Positions 7,638 through 15,674 of a stretch of 33,648 bases of DNA are shown in pieces. Origin of the DNA: Lachnospiraceae bacterium UBA4260 (GTDB taxonomy: Bacteria; Bacillota; Clostridia; Lachnospirales; Lachnospiraceae); assembly GCA_002395235.1 (NCBI GenBank), contig DGWK01000034.1:1-33648 (forward strand), given 5' to 3'. The notes under the pieces are model-generated. The model was given only the letters and a program-made list of their open reading frames with translations. It had not been told where the DNA came from and did no database searches. How positions within the stretch are numbered: position 1 is the first letter of the stretch; every line of letters begins with the position of its first letter. A program made the position numbers and the translations under genes.

Positions 7638-8696
7638 ATGAGTTTATATACAAACGCGTATTACAGGGAAGACGTCAGGCGGACCGCGCAGCTGGATCTG
7701 CCCTGGGAGAAGCTCTCGGGCAAGGCGGTCCTGCTCTCGGGCGCGACGGGGATGATCGGAAGTTTCCTGGTCGACGTCATCATGGAGAGAAACGAGCGGG
7801 AAGGCATGAACTGCCGCGTTTACGCGCTGGGGCGCAGCGAAGAGAAGGCCAGGGCCAGATTTGAAGGGCGCTTTGACGATCCGCTGTTTTCGTTCATTCC
7901 CTACGACATCAATAAACCTTTTGTCAGGGATGATATCGCCAAGGTGGATTTTGTGCTGCACCTTGCGTCCAACACGCATCCCATGCAGTATTCGACAGAC
8001 CCGATCGGAACGATCACGACCAATATCATCGGCCTTCAGAATATGCTGGAATTTGCCTGCGCGCACGGGGCAGAGCGGTTCGCGTTCGCCTCTTCCAACG
8101 AGATCTACGGGGAGAACCGCGGCGATGTGGAACTGTTCAGTGAGGATTACTGCGGCTATATCGACAGCAATACGCTGCGGGCCGGGTATCCGGAGAGCAA
8201 GCGGTGCGGCGAATCCCTCTGCCAGGCCTACATGAAACAAAAGGGGATCGACGTCTGCATTCCGAGGCTGACGCGATCTTACGGGCCGACTATGCTGATG
8301 TCCGACACCAAGGCGATCAGCCAGTTCATCCGCAAGGGCATTGCGGGAGAAGACATCGTCCTCAAGTCGGCGGGCACACAGTATTACAGCTACACGTATG
8401 TGGCGGACGCGGTGAGCGGCCTTCTGACGGTCCTGCTGCTCGGAAAGAGCGGAGAGGCCTACAATATCGCGGACGAGGCGTCGGACCTGCAGCTGAAAGA
8501 CCTGGCCGCACTGATCGCGCAGAACGCGGGCAGGAAAGTGGTCTTTGAGATCCCGGACGCCGTGGAGGCGCAGGGTTACAGCAAGGCGACCAAGGCGAGA
8601 CTGGACGGCACTAAGCTCCGGGCCTTGGGCTGGAAGCCGTTCTATAATATCGAGGGCGGGATCCGCAGGACCATGGAGATTCTGGGACAGAAGTGA
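7638..8696 (+). CDS. Extended SDR, NAD-dependent epimerase/dehydratase family
   Basis: The 352-residue protein has a Rossmann signature, LLSGATGMIGSFL, near residue 31 (G-x2-G-x2-G) and the catalytic Tyr-Lys pair in GYPESKRCGESLC. FAFASSNEIYGE supplies the usual Ser region. The C-terminal part has the substrate-binding pattern of nucleotide-sugar epimerases, dehydratases and UDP-glucuronate decarboxylases. Cytidylyltransferase genes next to SDR genes are common in surface glycan loci, and some bacteria have the two fused. Here the SDR could act on the activated CDP product or on a separate nucleotide sugar. ATG follows AAGGA at six bases. Confidence 0.85.
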   Translation: MSLYTNAYYREDVRRTAQLDLPWEKLSGKAVLLSGATGMIGSFLVDVIMERNEREGMNCRVYALGRSEEKARARFEGRFDDPLFSFIPYDINKPFVRDDIAKVDFVLHLASNTHPMQYSTDPIGTITTNIIGLQNMLEFACAHGAERFAFASSNEIYGENRGDVELFSEDYCGYIDSNTLRAGYPESKRCGESLCQAYMKQKGIDVCIPRLTRSYGPTMLMSDTKAISQFIRKGIAGEDIVLKSAGTQYYSYTYVADAVSGLLTVLLLGKSGEAYNIADEASDLQLKDLAALIAQNAGRKVVFEIPDAVEAQGYSKATKARLDGTKLRALGWKPFYNIEGGIRRTMEILGQK

Positions 8697-8701
8697 CTAT
8701 T

Positions 8702-8769
8702 GCGACGCTAGGAGTAGTGTGAGCGATGATCGCATTGGCGAATCTGATATTCGCCTCGCGCTTCGTCGC
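8702..8769 (+). other. Structured inter-gene RNA region inside the operon
   Basis: GCGACG (8702-8707) can pair with CGTCGC (8764-8769), enclosing the palindrome GCGATGATCGC (8723-8733) and the hairpin GGCGAAT-loop-ATTCGCC (8737-8755). No T tract follows, so it is not a normal terminator. It may set the stoichiometry or stability of the downstream message. Confidence 0.4.
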
Positions 8770-8794
8770 CGACGCTCCGGAATAAGAGGTAAAC

Positions 8795-9868
8795 ATGAGC
8801 AAGACGACGCAGCAGGATTTTCCGATCGATTTCGTCCTTCTGTGGGTGGACGATAGCGACCCGGAGTGGAGAGCGCTGAGAAACCAATACGCGCCCGAAA
8901 AGAAATTCCTGATCGATGAGAGCGAGGCGAGATACAGGGACTGGATGCTGCTCCCCTATTGGTTTCGCGCCGTGGAGAAGTTTGCCCCCTGGGTCAACAA
9001 GATCTATTTCGTGACCTGCGGACATGTTCCGTCCTGGCTGAACCTGGATGCTGAGAAACTGGTTCATGTAAAGCACTCCGACTATATTCCGGAGGAATAT
9101 CTTCCCACCTTCAGCTCCCACCCTATTGAGCTCAATATCAACCGAATCAAGGGATTGTCTGAGCACTTTGTTTATTTTAATGATGACATGTACATCTGCA
9201 GGAGTATACCCAGGGAGGTCTTTTACAGAGACGGAAAACCTGTTCATCAGGCCAGGCTCCACGCGGTCAGACCCGGTAAGATAGGGGCCATCATGCCCCA
9301 TATTTATCTTAACTGCACGGAAGTTATCAATGAGCATTTCGATATGCATAAGGTATTGAAAAAGGACCGGGACAAGTGGTTCTCGATTCGAAAAAACGGG
9401 ATCAAGACTGTCATGGAGAATGCCTACTGCAGTCAGTTTAAGATGTTCCCGGGCTTCAAGGACGAGCATCTGCCGGTTCCGATCCTTAAAAGCACAATGG
9501 ATACAATCTGGAAACTCAACGGAGAGAGACTTGACGCGACCTGCCGGCACCGCTTCCGCGACGTCAGGGATGTCAGCCAGTATGTCTTTCGTTACTGGCA
9601 GCTGGCGAGCGGCAATTTCGTCCCGGAGAAGCTCGGTTATCTGGGCGCACACTACACGATCACTTCGGACAAAAGAGAGCTCGACGACCTTTGCCGCTAT
9701 GTGAGCGGCGGAGAATACAGGATGATGTGTCTCAACGATGCGGACGGCATCCATTCCCAAGAGGAATTTCTACTGGCAAAGCAGAAGCTTCTGGAAGCTT
9801 TTGAGACACTGCTTCCGGAGAAGTCCTCGTATGAAAAACAGGACAGGATACCGGGGGAACGCACATAA
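8795..9868 (+). CDS. Stealth family sugar-phosphate transferase
   Basis: The 357-residue cytoplasmic protein has the conserved regions of the Stealth family: CR1 is IDFVLLWVDDSDPEWR near the N-terminus; CR2 runs from YRDWMLLPYWFRAVE through YFVTCGHVPSWL, FSSHPIELN and YFNDDMYI; CR3 includes EHFDMHKVL and FKDEHLPVP; CR4 is RDVSQYVFRYWQLASG. Known members (capsule polymerases of Neisseria and others, GNPTAB in animals) transfer hexose 1-phosphate units from a nucleotide sugar to a hydroxyl, giving phosphodiester linkages. Its presence means the glycan probably carries sugar-phosphate groups. The start has AGAGG about eight bases upstream. This is one of the best functional clues in the locus. 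Confidence 0.92.
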   Translation: MSKTTQQDFPIDFVLLWVDDSDPEWRALRNQYAPEKKFLIDESEARYRDWMLLPYWFRAVEKFAPWVNKIYFVTCGHVPSWLNLDAEKLVHVKHSDYIPEEYLPTFSSHPIELNINRIKGLSEHFVYFNDDMYICRSIPREVFYRDGKPVHQARLHAVRPGKIGAIMPHIYLNCTEVINEHFDMHKVLKKDRDKWFSIRKNGIKTVMENAYCSQFKMFPGFKDEHLPVPILKSTMDTIWKLNGERLDATCRHRFRDVRDVSQYVFRYWQLASGNFVPEKLGYLGAHYTITSDKRELDDLCRYVSGGEYRMMCLNDADGIHSQEEFLLAKQKLLEAFETLLPEKSSYEKQDRIPGERT

Positions 9869-9913
9869 CAATCTGCTGTGCGGAGCATAGGACGAGGCAG
9901 GCTTAGAATAAAC

Positions 9914-11002
9914 ATGAAACCTATCGGTATTTTGACATTTCACAGAGCGTCTAATTACGGAGCGGTCCTGCAGGCTTATGCGATGCAAAAAGTCATCTCA
10001 GACCTGGGAAGAGAAGCCATCCTCATAGATTACCGCTGCCGGGCGGTGGAGGAAGGCCACAGGCCGTGGGGGCTGTTTAAGCGGCACAGATTTCCCGTCG
10101 TGCTGCTGCGCTGTCTTGTCGCTGCCAGGAAGGACATGGTCTTCGGGAATTTCCGCAGGAACCGACTCAAACTGTCTGCGCAGATGAGCATTGACGACCT
10201 GGCAGTACATAGGGACGAGTACGCCCTGTTCGTAGCCGGATCGGATCAGGTGTGGAACGATGTCTTTTCGGGTATGGACCCCGTCTATATGCTCACGTTC
10301 GCGAACAACAGGCAAAGATACTCTTACGCCTGCAGCCTGGGGTTCGACTCTTTTCCCGAGGGAACCGAAGAACTTTACAGAGAGTGGCTCAAGGGGATGC
10401 AGTGCATCTCTCTGAGGGAGACTAAGGCAGTGGACTTGGTCAGACAGCTGGGGTATGACTCGAGAGTGGATCTCGATCCGACGCTGCTCCTTGACCGGAG
10501 CAGCTGGAAGGCGTTTATGAAGGCGCCTGAGGTGCGAGAGCCGTATATTCTCGTCTACACAGTGAACGAAGATGTTTATCTGTTGGAGGCGGCCAAAAAG
10601 CTGTCTGCGAAAACAGGAACTAAAATATTGTATCTGAACAATCAATACAAGAAAAACAGAGAGATTACGAGAATCCGCTATAGCACACCCGAGGAATTCG
10701 TCGGCTGGTTTGCTGGTGCCGAGTATGTTTTTACCAATTCCTTCCACGGAACAGCTTTTGCCATCCTCTTTCAGAAAAAGCTCAAAGTGGAACTGGAGAC
10801 TTCCAAAAAGTTCAATGTAAGGAGCAGAGACCTGCTCATGAGCTGCGCGCTGACGAACTGCGTCCTGAAAGGAATCGAAGAAGAACCGGAATTCGATGCA
10901 GATTGGACCGAGGCGGAGCGCAGGCTTGAGGCAATGCGCCATAGTTCCATGGATTACATCAGGATGATCGTGTCAGCAGCGGAGCAGAACGAGAAGGAAT
11001 AA
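9914..11002 (+). CDS. Polysaccharide pyruvyl transferase family protein
   Basis: The 362-residue protein starts at ATG 9914 (MKPIGILTFHRASNYGAVLQ); a GTG further upstream has no ribosome-binding site. The family marks are the NYGAVLQAYAM N-terminus, AGSDQVWND, RQLGYDSRVDLDPTLLL, and TNSFHGTAFAILFQKKL near the C-terminus. Members such as CsaB and WcaK add pyruvate ketals to sugars of surface polymers. Many members found beside FrhB-like genes, as here, have unproven activity and may act as glycosyltransferases. The AAGGA for the next gene lies at this gene's end, so co-expression with the flippase is likely. Confidence 0.85.
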   Translation: MKPIGILTFHRASNYGAVLQAYAMQKVISDLGREAILIDYRCRAVEEGHRPWGLFKRHRFPVVLLRCLVAARKDMVFGNFRRNRLKLSAQMSIDDLAVHRDEYALFVAGSDQVWNDVFSGMDPVYMLTFANNRQRYSYACSLGFDSFPEGTEELYREWLKGMQCISLRETKAVDLVRQLGYDSRVDLDPTLLLDRSSWKAFMKAPEVREPYILVYTVNEDVYLLEAAKKLSAKTGTKILYLNNQYKKNREITRIRYSTPEEFVGWFAGAEYVFTNSFHGTAFAILFQKKLKVELETSKKFNVRSRDLLMSCALTNCVLKGIEEEPEFDADWTEAERRLEAMRHSSMDYIRMIVSAAEQNEKE

Positions 11003-11009
11003 TTCTTAT

Positions 11010-12773
11010 ATGAGTCGAGAAGGTAAGCTTGCCAAAAACACACTCATACTATCAATAGGCACATTTTTACCCAAACTTGCATCCATCATAACGCTTCCCG
11101 TACTCACCGGGTGTCTGACGCAGAGCGAGATGGGAACCTATGATGTGATCCTGATCTTGGAATCACTGTTTCTGCCGACTGCGACTTTTCAGATTCAGAC
11201 AGCCGCCTTTCGGTTTCTGATCGATGTGAGGGATGACAAGGAGAAGGTGAAGGAGATCATGACCACTATCATGGTCTTTGCAGTCCCGGTCTCTATCGCA
11301 GCGCTGGCGGTCCTGTATTTTGTAATGGGAAAAGTGAGCAGGATGGCACAGATGGACAGAAGCGTCCGGATTCTGATCTGCCTGTATTTCTTTATTGACA
11401 GTCTTGTGAGCATATCGCTGCAGATGGTCAGAGGTATCAATGACAACATGGTCTACTCGATCAGTGCGATCCTCTCGTCCGTTGGGAAGATGATCTTTGT
11501 CGTGATCTGCGTCTACTGGCTCAGGGCAGGGCTCAAGGGAACGGTCATCGCCCTGCTCATGTCAGTCGTTTTCGCACTTACCTTTCTTGTTTTCAAGGCC
11601 AAAATATACAGGTATATCGATCTGCGGTACTATAACAGACGAAAGCTTAGGGAGATGCTCCGCTATTCCGGGCCTATGGTGCCTAATTGCATGTCTTCAT
11701 GGATCATGCGCGTATCGGACAGATTTGTAGTCATCTTCTTCATGGGAATCGAGGCCAACGCGGTGTATGTGGTCGCCAACAAGATCCCGGGTCTTTTGAG
11801 TATCGCCCAGAACACTTTTACCATGGCATGGCAGGAAAATGCGTCGGTAGTGTCTAAAGATCGTGACGCCAGCGAGTATTACTCCTCCATGTTCAGGACT
11901 ATGTTTGATCTGATGGCCGGGTTCTTCGGCCTTTTGATCGCGGCCACGCCTATTTTGTTCAAACTTTTGATCCGCGGAGATTACGCGGCGGCTTACAACC
12001 AGATCCCGATCCTGTTTCTCGGTATGTTTTTCTTCAGCATGTCGACTTTCCTCGGAGGGATCTATGTGGCGTACAAAGAATCGAGAAGTGTCGGGATCAC
12101 GACAACGGCAGCGGCGGCCATGAATCTGATTGTGGATATCGCAACGATCCGCTGGATCGGCCTCTACGCGGCATCCGGGTCCACCTTGATCAGCTATCTG
12201 TTCCTGTTCATCTACAGGAGCATTGATGTGCAGAGAATCGTGAAAGTCAAATACAGCCTCACGCATGTGCTGACCATACTGGCGATCATGACTTGCGAGA
12301 GCATCATGTGCTTCATGCAGATGCCGGTGCTGAACGTGATCAATCTGGTGCTGGGCTGCGTCGTATTTATGGCGATAAACAAATCCTTCGTCAGGGCGGT
12401 ACTGAAGAAAGGAAAGGCATATTTGAACACGAGGAGAGGGAAGTCCGGCGACAGCAGCGCGGATCCGGCGGCCTCATCGGCGGAGGCTTCCGTTCAGGCT
12501 GATGCATCAGGTCAGGCTTCTGCGGCTGACAAGGCATATGTGTCCGACCGGACTGTGCCGGAAGATCTGCCGGTCCTTGTGCCGGACAAGAGCAGCTGCT
12601 GCGGTTGCGGCGCCTGCTATGCGGTATGTCCCGTGGGAGCGATCGAAATGAAGCCGGATCAGGAAGGTTTCCTGTATCCTGAGGTGGATCCCGGGCGCTG
12701 CGTGCGCTGTCACAAATGCATGCAGGTCTGCGTCTTCAAGCGGGACAGGGCGGAAAGAAGACATGGGAAGTGA
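11010..12773 (+). CDS. Polysaccharide flippase (Wzx-like) fused to a two-cluster 4Fe-4S ferredoxin domain
   Basis: Residues 1 to about 465 are a MATE-like polysaccharide flippase with about twelve hydrophobic helices; it should move undecaprenyl-linked glycan units outward across the membrane. Residues about 470-525 are an Ala/Ser/Asp-rich flexible linker. Residues about 526-577 are a bacterial ferredoxin with two complete cysteine sets: C530, C533, C536, C540-P and C564, C567, C570, C574. In related loci this ferredoxin is the N-terminal domain of the FrhB-like protein, which here is the next gene and lacks it. The two genes overlap by 11 bp in different frames. An even topology would place the ferredoxin in the cytoplasm. 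I know of no described flippase-ferredoxin enzyme. Confidence 0.88.
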   Translation: MSREGKLAKNTLILSIGTFLPKLASIITLPVLTGCLTQSEMGTYDVILILESLFLPTATFQIQTAAFRFLIDVRDDKEKVKEIMTTIMVFAVPVSIAALAVLYFVMGKVSRMAQMDRSVRILICLYFFIDSLVSISLQMVRGINDNMVYSISAILSSVGKMIFVVICVYWLRAGLKGTVIALLMSVVFALTFLVFKAKIYRYIDLRYYNRRKLREMLRYSGPMVPNCMSSWIMRVSDRFVVIFFMGIEANAVYVVANKIPGLLSIAQNTFTMAWQENASVVSKDRDASEYYSSMFRTMFDLMAGFFGLLIAATPILFKLLIRGDYAAAYNQIPILFLGMFFFSMSTFLGGIYVAYKESRSVGITTTAAAAMNLIVDIATIRWIGLYAASGSTLISYLFLFIYRSIDVQRIVKVKYSLTHVLTILAIMTCESIMCFMQMPVLNVINLVLGCVVFMAINKSFVRAVLKKGKAYLNTRRGKSGDSSADPAASSAEASVQADASGQASAADKAYVSDRTVPEDLPVLVPDKSSCCGCGACYAVCPVGAIEMKPDQEGFLYPEVDPGRCVRCHKCMQVCVFKRDRAERRHGK

Positions 12774-13731
12774 TACGATAGGTTCGAAGAATATGGAAAA
12801 TACACTTGTCTACGCCTGCAGGACCAAAGACAGGGAAGTCCTTGAGCGATGCTCTTCCGGAGGCATGTTTACCGCGATCTCGGACGTTTTTCTGGACAGA
12901 GGAGACGCCGTCTTGTGCGCGCACTACAACTATGAAGAGCACCGGACGGAATTCGCACTGGCTTTAAATAAGGAGCAGCGGGACGCTTCCTCAGGTTCCA
13001 TGTACATGCAGGCTTACGCGCTGGACTCCTGGAAAGAGGCGCTGGCCTGGCTCAAAGCGAACCCTGACCATAACCTTCTGTTCACGGGGCTGGGCTGCCA
13101 GGCGGCCGGCTTTCTGCAGTATATGAAGATGAACGGGATGAGCGATCGGATCTTCACCGTCGACATCATCTGCCACGGGGCGCCGAGCCCCATGATCTGG
13201 GCGCAGTACGCCCGCTCACTGGAAAAGGGAGGGAAGCTGAGCGACCTCAATTTCCGAAATAAGAAGACCGGGTGGAGCAAGTCCGTGGGGACCGTCCGCA
13301 TAAGCGGGGAGGAAATCTCCATTTCAAAATACAGAAAAGTCTACTCCGACCGCCACACGATCAGGCAGTCCTGCTTCAGCTGCCCGTACACCAGGATGGA
13401 CAGGGAGACGGACCTGACGATCGGCGATTTCTGGCACATGGAGAAGAGCATGCCGGACTTCGTGGACGAGATGGGGACCAGCCTGGTCCTGATCCACACA
13501 GAGCGGGGCAGAGAATTTTTTGACACGATCAAAGAGAAGCTGGAATGGCGGGAGAGCAACACCACGGACTGCTGGCAGCTCAATCTGCAGGAGCCCACGA
13601 AACCTTCGGAGAGCAGGGACAAGTTCTGGAGTGACTACAGAAAACACGGGATCGAGTATGTCATGGACCATTACGGAGTGGTTCCCGTATGGCGCAAGGT
13701 CGGGAGAAAGATCAAGGGGCTGCTCAAGTAA
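12763..13731 (+). CDS. FrhB/FdhB-like flavoprotein (coenzyme F420 hydrogenase beta-subunit family), lacking its own ferredoxin domain
   Basis: The 322-residue protein has the marks of the FrhB N- and C-terminal domains: CSSGGMFTAISDVFLDRGDAV, then GLGCQAAGFLQ, VDIICHGAPSPMIW, and the cysteine pattern SCFSCPYTRMDRETDLTIGDFW. Family members bind a flavin and iron-sulfur cluster and pass electrons to a substrate; those in glycan loci are thought to reduce or oxidise a sugar. The usual leading 4Fe-4S ferredoxin is missing and sits instead at the end of the upstream flippase. ATG 12763 lies inside that gene, so translation is coupled; a later ATG at 12793 is possible. Substrate unknown. Confidence 0.85.
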   Translation: MGSDTIGSKNMENTLVYACRTKDREVLERCSSGGMFTAISDVFLDRGDAVLCAHYNYEEHRTEFALALNKEQRDASSGSMYMQAYALDSWKEALAWLKANPDHNLLFTGLGCQAAGFLQYMKMNGMSDRIFTVDIICHGAPSPMIWAQYARSLEKGGKLSDLNFRNKKTGWSKSVGTVRISGEEISISKYRKVYSDRHTIRQSCFSCPYTRMDRETDLTIGDFWHMEKSMPDFVDEMGTSLVLIHTERGREFFDTIKEKLEWRESNTTDCWQLNLQEPTKPSESRDKFWSDYRKHGIEYVMDHYGVVPVWRKVGRKIKGLLK

Positions 13732-13750
13732 AAACAGGAGAATCGTCTAA

Positions 13751-14566
13751 TTGTCAACATATGTGATCAGTGATATACACGGCGCTCTGCCGCAGTTTCA
13801 GAAGCTTCTGAAAAAAATACGTTTTGCACCGGACCAGGGGGATGAGCTGTATCTTCTGGGAGATTATATCGACTGGGGCGACTATCCGCTGGAGACGCTT
13901 CTGTTCATCATGCATCTGGACAGGTCCAGCGATCACGTGCACTGCCTGCGGGGCAACCACGAAGAGATGTTCCTCTCGATGATGGAAATCGGCAGCAAGG
14001 GAGGGACGGATGACAATCCGATCGCGCAGAACTGGCTGATCAACAACCGCGGGAGCGGCACTTGGGCGGAATACAGCCGCCTGGACAGGCTCAAGCAGTG
14101 GGAAATCCGGAAGTGGATTCAGGAGCTGCCTTACAGTTTCAGCGTGTGGGACGGCGAGAAGCACTACATGCTGGCCCACGCCTATCCCTACCACCGCGAC
14201 GCGGAGTACAGTCCTCTGGCCGCCAGGCTTCACCGCAAAGACGCGGTCTGGAGGCGGCTGGGACTGCGGGAGGATCCTTTCGCCGACTACAGAGGGGATG
14301 ATAAGTATCACTGCCTGATCTGCGGACATACGATCACCGACTATTATTTCACCAGGATGAAGGCCGAAAAGAACTGGCCTTTCCGAAAGCCCAGAGCGAC
14401 CAAAAGGAACAAGATCTTCTACGGGGAAAAGTACGTCGACATCGACTGCGGCGCCAAGCTCCTGTCCTGCGCGGCGGACGATACGGAGCCGATCAGAAAA
14501 GCGGCAGAGAGGGCCCAGCTGGCCTGCCTGCGGCTTGAGGACGCGGAAGAGTTTTATGTCAGATGA
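13751..14566 (+). CDS. Calcineurin-like metallophosphoesterase (PPP type)
   Basis: The TTG start follows AGGAG (13736-13740). The 271-residue protein has the PPP metal-binding motifs in order: SDIHGALPQF (D-x-H), GDYIDWGDYP (GDxxD) and RGNHEEMFLS (GNHE), with later His residues in LAHAYPYH and CGHTITDYY. The fold is that of the bacterial PrpA/ApaH-like phosphatases. As the last gene of the glycan locus, 20 bp after the FrhB-like gene, it may remove a phosphate from a glycan, polyol or lipid carrier intermediate, or may be a regulatory protein phosphatase. No signal peptide is seen, so it acts in the cytoplasm. Confidence 0.85.
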   Translation: MSTYVISDIHGALPQFQKLLKKIRFAPDQGDELYLLGDYIDWGDYPLETLLFIMHLDRSSDHVHCLRGNHEEMFLSMMEIGSKGGTDDNPIAQNWLINNRGSGTWAEYSRLDRLKQWEIRKWIQELPYSFSVWDGEKHYMLAHAYPYHRDAEYSPLAARLHRKDAVWRRLGLREDPFADYRGDDKYHCLICGHTITDYYFTRMKAEKNWPFRKPRATKRNKIFYGEKYVDIDCGAKLLSCAADDTEPIRKAAERAQLACLRLEDAEEFYVR

Positions 14567-14674
14567 GAGCCTGAGCGGCAGTGGAAGATTGACATTTCCA
14601 TAAAATAATCTCATACTTGATGTGTCCGCTCAGCGGGCGCACACAAAAATGACAAAAGATCAGTATGGAAGGAA

Positions 14675-14680
14675 TATACT
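14675..14680 (+). promoter_or_regulatory. Possible -10 box just upstream of map
   Basis: TATACT (14675-14680) lies only seven bases before the map ATG, with ATGACA (14649-14654) 20 bp upstream as a poor -35. If used, the transcript would be almost leaderless. GGAAGGA at 14667-14673 is rather far from the start for a normal ribosome-binding site. Confidence 0.3.
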
Positions 14681-14686
14681 AGAATT

Positions 14687-15571
14687 ATGATCCATTTTGC
14701 AGCCAAAATAGAGAGAAATGACCCGTGCTGGTGCGGCAGCGGCAAGAAATACAAGAGCTGCCACATGCGCTTTGATGAGAAGATCAAAAGCTTCCAGCTC
14801 AAGGGGCATATTACTCCGGACAGGAGTATCATCAAGACTCCCGAGCAGATTCAGGGAATCAAGGAGAGCGCCAAAGTCAACATGGCGTGCCTGGACGCCG
14901 TCGCAGGGGCGATCCGTCCCGGCATGAGCACGGAAGAAATCGACAAGATCGTCTACGAGACGACGGTCTCCATGAACGCGATCCCGGCTCCGCTCCACTA
15001 CGAGGGATTTCCCAAGAGCGTCTGCACTTCCATAAATGAGGAGGTCTGCCACGGCATTCCGGATGAGGTCCATATCCTCAAGGAAGGCGACATCATCAAC
15101 GTGGACTGCTCCACGATTTACAGAGGATATTTCTCGGACTCCTCGCGAATGTTCTGCATCGGCGAGGTCTCGGAGGAGAAGAAGAGACTTGTGCAGGTGA
15201 CAAAAGAGTGCGTCGAGATCGGCCTTGAAAACGTCATTCCGTGGACCTTCCTCGGCGATATGGGAAGCAAAGTCCATGAACACGCCGTGAAGAACGGCTA
15301 CTCGGTGGTACGCGAGATCGGCGGCCACGGATGCGGCCTTGAGTTCCACGAGGATCCGTTTGTCAGCTACGTCTCCAAGCCCGGACAGGAAATGCTGATG
15401 GTACCCGGTATGGTCTTCACGATCGAGCCCATGGTCAATATGGGGACCGACGAGATCTATCAGGACGACAAGAACGGCTGGACCATCTACACCAGGGACG
15501 GAAAGCCCTCCGCCCAGTGGGAGATCCAGGTGCTTGTCACGGAGACGGGACACGAGGTGCTCTGCTGGTAA
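14687..15571 (+). CDS. map: Methionine aminopeptidase type I with N-terminal SEC-C zinc motif
   Basis: It removes the initiator methionine from nascent proteins. The first 26 residues hold a SEC-C motif (NDPCWCGSGKKYKSCH), which may help it dock at ribosomes. The catalytic domain has the metal ligands in order: Asp in NVDCSTIYRGYFSDSSRMF (two Asp), His in GGHGCGLEFHEDPF, Glu in FTIEPMVNMG, and the last Glu in AQWEIQVLVTETG. At 294 residues it matches the SEC-C-bearing clostridial form rather than the shorter 250-residue form. A strong terminator follows. Confidence 0.96.
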   Translation: MIHFAAKIERNDPCWCGSGKKYKSCHMRFDEKIKSFQLKGHITPDRSIIKTPEQIQGIKESAKVNMACLDAVAGAIRPGMSTEEIDKIVYETTVSMNAIPAPLHYEGFPKSVCTSINEEVCHGIPDEVHILKEGDIINVDCSTIYRGYFSDSSRMFCIGEVSEEKKRLVQVTKECVEIGLENVIPWTFLGDMGSKVHEHAVKNGYSVVREIGGHGCGLEFHEDPFVSYVSKPGQEMLMVPGMVFTIEPMVNMGTDEIYQDDKNGWTIYTRDGKPSAQWEIQVLVTETGHEVLCW

Positions 15572-15574
15572 ATA

Positions 15575-15606
15575 AAAAATGCGCTCAAAACGAGGAGCGC
15601 ATTTTT
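15575..15606 (+). terminator. Bidirectional terminator after map
   Basis: AAAAATGCGCTC and GAGCGCATTTTT form a perfect 12-bp stem with an eight-base loop, with T on the right and A on the left. Confidence 0.9.
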
Positions 15607-15674
15607 GGAAGCGATGCCTGCGGCATAGCTTCGAGCGCCCAAGTATATGTAACTAATGAGAGGGGAAAAGACCT

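Noticed and set aside
12560..12800. A sequencing frameshift as the cause of the flippase-ferredoxin fusion
   Set aside because: The ferredoxin is in frame with the flippase through a normal linker, and the next gene has its own start and correct N-terminal residues. A single-base error could have split ferredoxin from FrhB, but would not by itself join ferredoxin to the flippase. It remains worth checking with raw reads.
14619..14650. Terminator after the metallophosphoesterase
   Set aside because: TGTGTCCGCT and GCGGGCGCACA pair imperfectly, but A residues rather than T follow, so it would not end the plus-strand transcript.
15575..15674. A T-box or SAM riboswitch before metG
   Set aside because: Only a terminator and one short hairpin are present. 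The leader is too short, and no T-box or SAM-binding core is recognisable.
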